DNA of 64,000 nt, from contig JAJEFA010000007.1 in the NCBI GenBank assembly GCA_022820725.1, positions 1-64,000 on the forward strand, read 5' to 3'. This DNA is from Candidatus Binatia bacterium (GTDB lineage: Bacteria; Desulfobacterota; Binatia; Bin18). Of this stretch, positions 61,263 to 64,000 are shown piece by piece. Position 1 is the first letter of the stretch; each line of letters opens with the position of its first letter. The translations under genes and the position numbers were made by a program. The notes beneath the pieces were generated by a model, which saw nothing but the letters and a program-made list of their open reading frames with translations, was not told the DNA's origin and did not search any database.

Positions 61263-61976
61263 ATGCCGTACCTCGATTACGACCGGCTGGACACTATCGA
61301 CGCGCAGGCGTTCCGCACCGCCCGCCCCTATCCGTGGGTCAACCCAGCGGGTCTGCTCACCCCAGAGGGCTATCGCTCCCTTTTAGAACATCTGCCCACG
61401 CAAGAGCAGTTCACACCCAGCTTTGACAAACCGCGCGCCCACGGCCAGCGTAGCCATGATCGCTTTTTATTGGCCTACCACGACTCCCTACCGGTAGCCC
61501 AAGTCTGGAAGGATTTTATTGCCGAGCTGCGCGGCCCGACCTATCAGAATTTTCTTGGTCGTTTACTCGGCACGCGCGCTTTTGCCTTACGCTTTCACTG
61601 GCATTACACTCCGCGCGGCTGTTCCATCTCGCCGCATTGTGACGCCAAGGACAAGCTGGGTTCGCATATTTTTTACTTCAATACCGAACAGGATTGGGAC
61701 CCAGCTTGGGGGGGACAAACCTTGCTCCTCGACGACAGGGGTCGCTTCCCGCGCAACTCCGCACCAGAGATAGAGGCCTTTGATAGCGTCTCAGCCTCAC
61801 ACGCCATCGGCAATGCCAGCCTGCTCTTCGCCCGTAACGGCAGCTCCTGGCACGCCATGCGGCCGCTTCAGTGCCCGGAAGACCGGCTGCGCAAGGTCTT
61901 TATTGTGGTGGTCAGTCGCTTTGGACCGGTCGAACGTATAAGACGAATTTTTGGCTGGAAGGCGAAGGAATATTAA
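61263..61976 (+). CDS. 2-Oxoglutarate/Fe(II)-dependent oxygenase
   Basis: The 237-residue protein has a jelly-roll oxygenase core with SISPHCDAKDKLGSHIFYF (His and Asp iron ligands, H-x-D), WGGQTLLLDD and a distal His in GSSWHAMRPLQCPEDRLRK with Arg for 2-oxoglutarate. Such enzymes hydroxylate proteins, lipids or small molecules. It starts 6 bases after the mutase gene and is the last gene of this plus-strand operon. A role in hydroxylating the lipid tail or head group is inference from context. Confidence 0.85.
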   Translation: MPYLDYDRLDTIDAQAFRTARPYPWVNPAGLLTPEGYRSLLEHLPTQEQFTPSFDKPRAHGQRSHDRFLLAYHDSLPVAQVWKDFIAELRGPTYQNFLGRLLGTRAFALRFHWHYTPRGCSISPHCDAKDKLGSHIFYFNTEQDWDPAWGGQTLLLDDRGRFPRNSAPEIEAFDSVSASHAIGNASLLFARNGSSWHAMRPLQCPEDRLRKVFIVVVSRFGPVERIRRIFGWKAKEY

Positions 61977-62060
61977 GAGGCTGATATCCGTTACCGAGAG
62001 AATACCGATCCATAGCCTCATCTGGTTAATGGTTTCCTTGAGCTTGTCCAGTTCCGACAT
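61974..62060 (-). pseudogene. Fragment of a small membrane-anchored coiled-coil protein
   Basis: From the ATG at 62060 the frame reads MSELDKLKETINQMRLWIGI and then LSVTDISLL, the start of a common small-protein family with a short coiled coil and one membrane helix. The recognisable part ends at about 61974, where the convergent oxygenase gene ends, and the frame then runs antisense through that gene. The C-terminus has been lost. No ribosome-binding site was noticed. Confidence 0.5.
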
Positions 62061-62168
62061 GGCTCTTTCAGTTGACAGGAGTGGGCGAGGATTGGAAGAA
62101 GAAAAGCAACGTTTGAGACAACCGGTGCAGCCTTGCGCCGGCAGAGCCTTCCAGAAGAGGAGTTCCCG

Positions 62169-62873
62169 ATGACTACCACCCCACATTGTTTAGTTGTCGG
62201 CGTTGGGCCCGGTTTAGGTATGGGCTGTGTACGTCGCTTTGCGGCCGGTGGCTACCGGGTGTCGATGATTGCCCGGCATGCCGGCCGGCTGGCGTCCTGG
62301 GCCGCTGAAATTCAGGGGAGTGCAGGATTTCCCGTTGATATCGCCGACGAAGGAGCATTCCGCCAGACGCTCAACCACATTGTCGCCGAGCACGGACTCC
62401 CGGAAGTCGTCGTGTATAACGCAGCGCGGGCGACGTTGGGACATTATCGCGACATCAGCATGGAGGACTTCAGCCTCAATTTCCGCATCAATACCGCCGG
62501 CCTTTTGATCCTGGCCCAGGAGCTAGCTCCGGCGATGGTCAAGCGCGGCTCCGGCGCGCTCATGGTCACCGGGAATACGGGTGCGCAGCGGGGCACGCCG
62601 AATTTTGTCGGCTGGTCGCCAACCAAAGCCGGGCAACGTATCCTGGCCGAAAGCCTGGCTCGCGAGTTGGGGCCAAACGGAATTCATGTGGCCTATGTTG
62701 TGGTCGATGCTATGATCGATATGCCGTTTGCCCGGCGGCGCCTCCCTGACAAGCCCAAGGATTTCTTTTCCCAGCCAGCGGATTTAGCGGAAACGGTTTT
62801 TCATACCACCCATCAGCCCAAGTCGGCCTGGTCGTTTCTGGTCGAGTTACGCCCGTTCGGAGAAAAATGGTAG
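62169..62873 (+). CDS. Atypical short-chain dehydrogenase/reductase
   Basis: About 234 residues. The N-terminus has the NAD-binding glycine motif VVGVGPGLGMGCVRRFAA, then VVVYNAARA for N-N-A-G. The active site is unusual: the Y-x-x-x-K tetrad reads W-S-P-T-K in GWSPTKAGQR, so Tyr is Trp, and the usual catalytic Ser lies in TGNTGAQRG without a clear Ser. The family may therefore bind rather than reduce ketones. GAGG lies upstream of the ATG at 62169. The acyl-CoA dehydrogenase gene follows 63 bases later. Confidence 0.85.
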   Translation: MTTTPHCLVVGVGPGLGMGCVRRFAAGGYRVSMIARHAGRLASWAAEIQGSAGFPVDIADEGAFRQTLNHIVAEHGLPEVVVYNAARATLGHYRDISMEDFSLNFRINTAGLLILAQELAPAMVKRGSGALMVTGNTGAQRGTPNFVGWSPTKAGQRILAESLARELGPNGIHVAYVVVDAMIDMPFARRRLPDKPKDFFSQPADLAETVFHTTHQPKSAWSFLVELRPFGEKW

Positions 62874-62936
62874 CCGCTCCTCACCCGATTGTAGCGCGTT
62901 AAGAGGTTCTGCCGAGTAGCGAATACGAGGACAGCC

Positions 62937-64000
62937 ATGGACTATGAGTTAAGCGCCGAAGAAACACGCTTGGTTGAGACGGCGAGGACATTTGCGATTG
63001 AGAAGATTGCGCCTTTTGCCGCAGAGTGGGATCTCAATCGAACAGTACCATACGCTGTTTTCCGGGAGGCGGCGGCCGTGGGCCTGACCGGCGTGCTGGC
63101 GCCCACGTCAGCCGGGGGACAAGGCGCCAGTTTCCTGGCGGCCGCCAAGGTGTTGGAAGAACTGGCCGGAGCGTGCTTTGCTTTTACCTTTGGCCTATGG
63201 GTTCACAACAATATGCTCAACACCATTGCGCGCAATGGCACGCCGGAGCAAATCGCACGCTACGTTCCACCCATGTTGGCAGGAGAAAGAATCGGAGCGT
63301 TTTGCTTGACGGAGCCCGGTGCCGGCAGTGATGCCGCGGCAATCACCACACGAGCCGAGCAGTCGCCTGACGGCTGGCGGCTGAGCGGAGAGAAAGCCTG
63401 GGTCACAAATGGTGTCAGTGCGGATGTGTTCGGCGTGTATGCGCAAACTAACCCAGCCTTGGGCTGGCGGGGTATTGCCGGCTTTCTACTGGCCGGCGAT
63501 ACCCCGGGTCTTGACCGTACCCCTCAGTACACCATGCTGGGCGGACAGGTGCTGGGAGTCACGGGGCTTAGGCTGACCAACTGCCCGGTTCCCGAGACCG
63601 ATCTGTTGTTCGGTCCAGGGGATGGATTCAAGGCCGCCATGCGGGGCATCAATATGGCGCGGACGTTTGTTGGTGCGGGCTGTTGCGGCATGTTGCAGGC
63701 CAGCCTCAGAACCGCTTTGGCGTATGGAGCAAAGCGATACGCCTTTGGCAAGCCGATTCTAAACTTTCAGGGTCTGCAATGGGAACTCGCGGATGTGGCA
63801 ACGGAGCTTGAGGCCGCCCGTCTGCTGACCTATCGTGCCGCGCTGGCCCTGGACCGGGGAGAGAGCGCCGTCGTGGAGGCCGCCCATGCCAAGAAATTCG
63901 CCAGCCGCGTGGCCTTTAGCGGCATCTCACAGTGTATGCAGGTCATGGGCGCAGAAGGTTTACGCACCAACTACCCGTTTGGTCGGCACTTGGCCATGGC
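62937..64000 (+). CDS. Acyl-CoA dehydrogenase, 5' part (cut by window edge)
   Basis: About 354 residues are in the window and the frame is still open at the right edge. The N-terminal helical domain starts DYELSAEETRLVETARTFA, the middle beta domain has FCLTEPGAGSDAAAI and WRLSGEKAWVTNG (FAD contacts), and the C-terminal helices have KRYAFGKPI and FQGLQWELADVATELE. It oxidises an acyl-CoA at the alpha-beta bond with FAD, passing electrons to electron-transfer flavoprotein. ACGAGGACAGCC precedes the ATG. The catalytic Glu could not be located with certainty. Confidence 0.92.
   Translation, partial: MDYELSAEETRLVETARTFAIEKIAPFAAEWDLNRTVPYAVFREAAAVGLTGVLAPTSAGGQGASFLAAAKVLEELAGACFAFTFGLWVHNNMLNTIARNGTPEQIARYVPPMLAGERIGAFCLTEPGAGSDAAAITTRAEQSPDGWRLSGEKAWVTNGVSADVFGVYAQTNPALGWRGIAGFLLAGDTPGLDRTPQYTMLGGQVLGVTGLRLTNCPVPETDLLFGPGDGFKAAMRGINMARTFVGAGCCGMLQASLRTALAYGAKRYAFGKPILNFQGLQWELADVATELEAARLLTYRAALALDRGESAVVEAAHAKKFASRVAFSGISQCMQVMGAEGLRTNYPFGRHLAM

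Noticed and set aside
1-64000. tRNA, rRNA, CRISPR arrays, riboswitches and complete insertion sequences
   Set aside because: Nothing with the expected cloverleaf, repeat-spacer pattern or transposase motifs was seen by eye; a covariance-model search would settle the RNA genes.

Overview
The window looks like chromosome from an uncultured, GC-rich, Gram-negative bacterium. The signs are lipoprotein and periplasmic signal peptides, PQQ and cytochrome c proteins and an outer-envelope gene repertoire. The mixture of duplicated amidohydrolases, N-acyl-D-amino-acid deacylases, luciferase-like monooxygenases, SMP-30 proteins, a XoxF dehydrogenase and sphingolipid genes is what I would expect from a large-genome lineage such as Tectomicrobia, Binatota or a deltaproteobacterial relative. 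That placement is inference only. No rRNA, tRNA, CRISPR array, phage region or intact insertion sequence was seen, and no gap between genes exceeds 300 bases.

Region 1 (1-6.9 kb) holds the start of a secreted protein gene with a triplicated start-codon repeat, a divergent TetR regulator with a palindromic operator candidate, two AMIN-TPR envelope proteins in tandem, a lipoprotein, and a small membrane protein bracketed by near-identical 20-base direct repeats. Region 2 (6.9-31.8 kb) is a catabolic neighbourhood rich in paralogues: 2-hydroxyacid dehydrogenase, two GlcG-like proteins (one cytosolic, one exported), three beta-propeller SMP-30/NHL proteins, a class III CoA-transferase, tandem metal-dependent amidohydrolases, two D-aminoacylase-like enzymes, two luciferase-like oxidoreductases, a thiolase-like/DUF35 pair, tandem 3-hydroxyisobutyrate-dehydrogenase-like enzymes, NIPSNAP, SnoaL-like and PPOX proteins. 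Most have strong GGAGG ribosome-binding sites and short spacing. The substrate cannot be named from sequence.

Region 3 (31.8-42 kb) centres on a lanthanide-type PQQ alcohol dehydrogenase (XoxF-like, W-D-Y-D motif) followed by one polypeptide that fuses the XoxJ-like periplasmic binding protein to a cytochrome c. Next come a zinc-ribbon/adenylate-cyclase/AAA/TPR regulator and an NHL protein, with a membrane protein, a cyclase-family hydrolase and a third amidohydrolase on the other side of xoxF.

Region 4 (42-62 kb) is the most interesting part. Three minus-strand genes match the bacterial ceramide route: an extended SDR (CerR-like), an alpha-oxoamine synthase (serine palmitoyltransferase-like) and a GNAT-fold acyltransferase (bCerS-like). 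Around them lie a fatty-acid desaturase and a fatty-acid hydroxylase-type protein. A second minus-strand group holds a nucleotidyltransferase-fold protein, a DAG/ceramide-kinase-family lipid kinase, and a fusion of a nucleotidyltransferase-like domain to a CDP-alcohol phosphotransferase. A plus-strand operon then carries an internally deleted copy of that fusion gene, an MsbA-type ABC exporter, an 831-residue glycosyltransferase/ELM1 fusion, a phosphoglycerate-mutase-family enzyme and a 2-oxoglutarate/Fe(II) oxygenase. Read together, this suggests a locus that makes, phosphorylates, decorates and exports an unusual sphingolipid. The individual families are recognised from motifs; the pathway is inferred.

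The right end (62-64 kb) has an atypical SDR and the start of an acyl-CoA dehydrogenase cut by the window edge.
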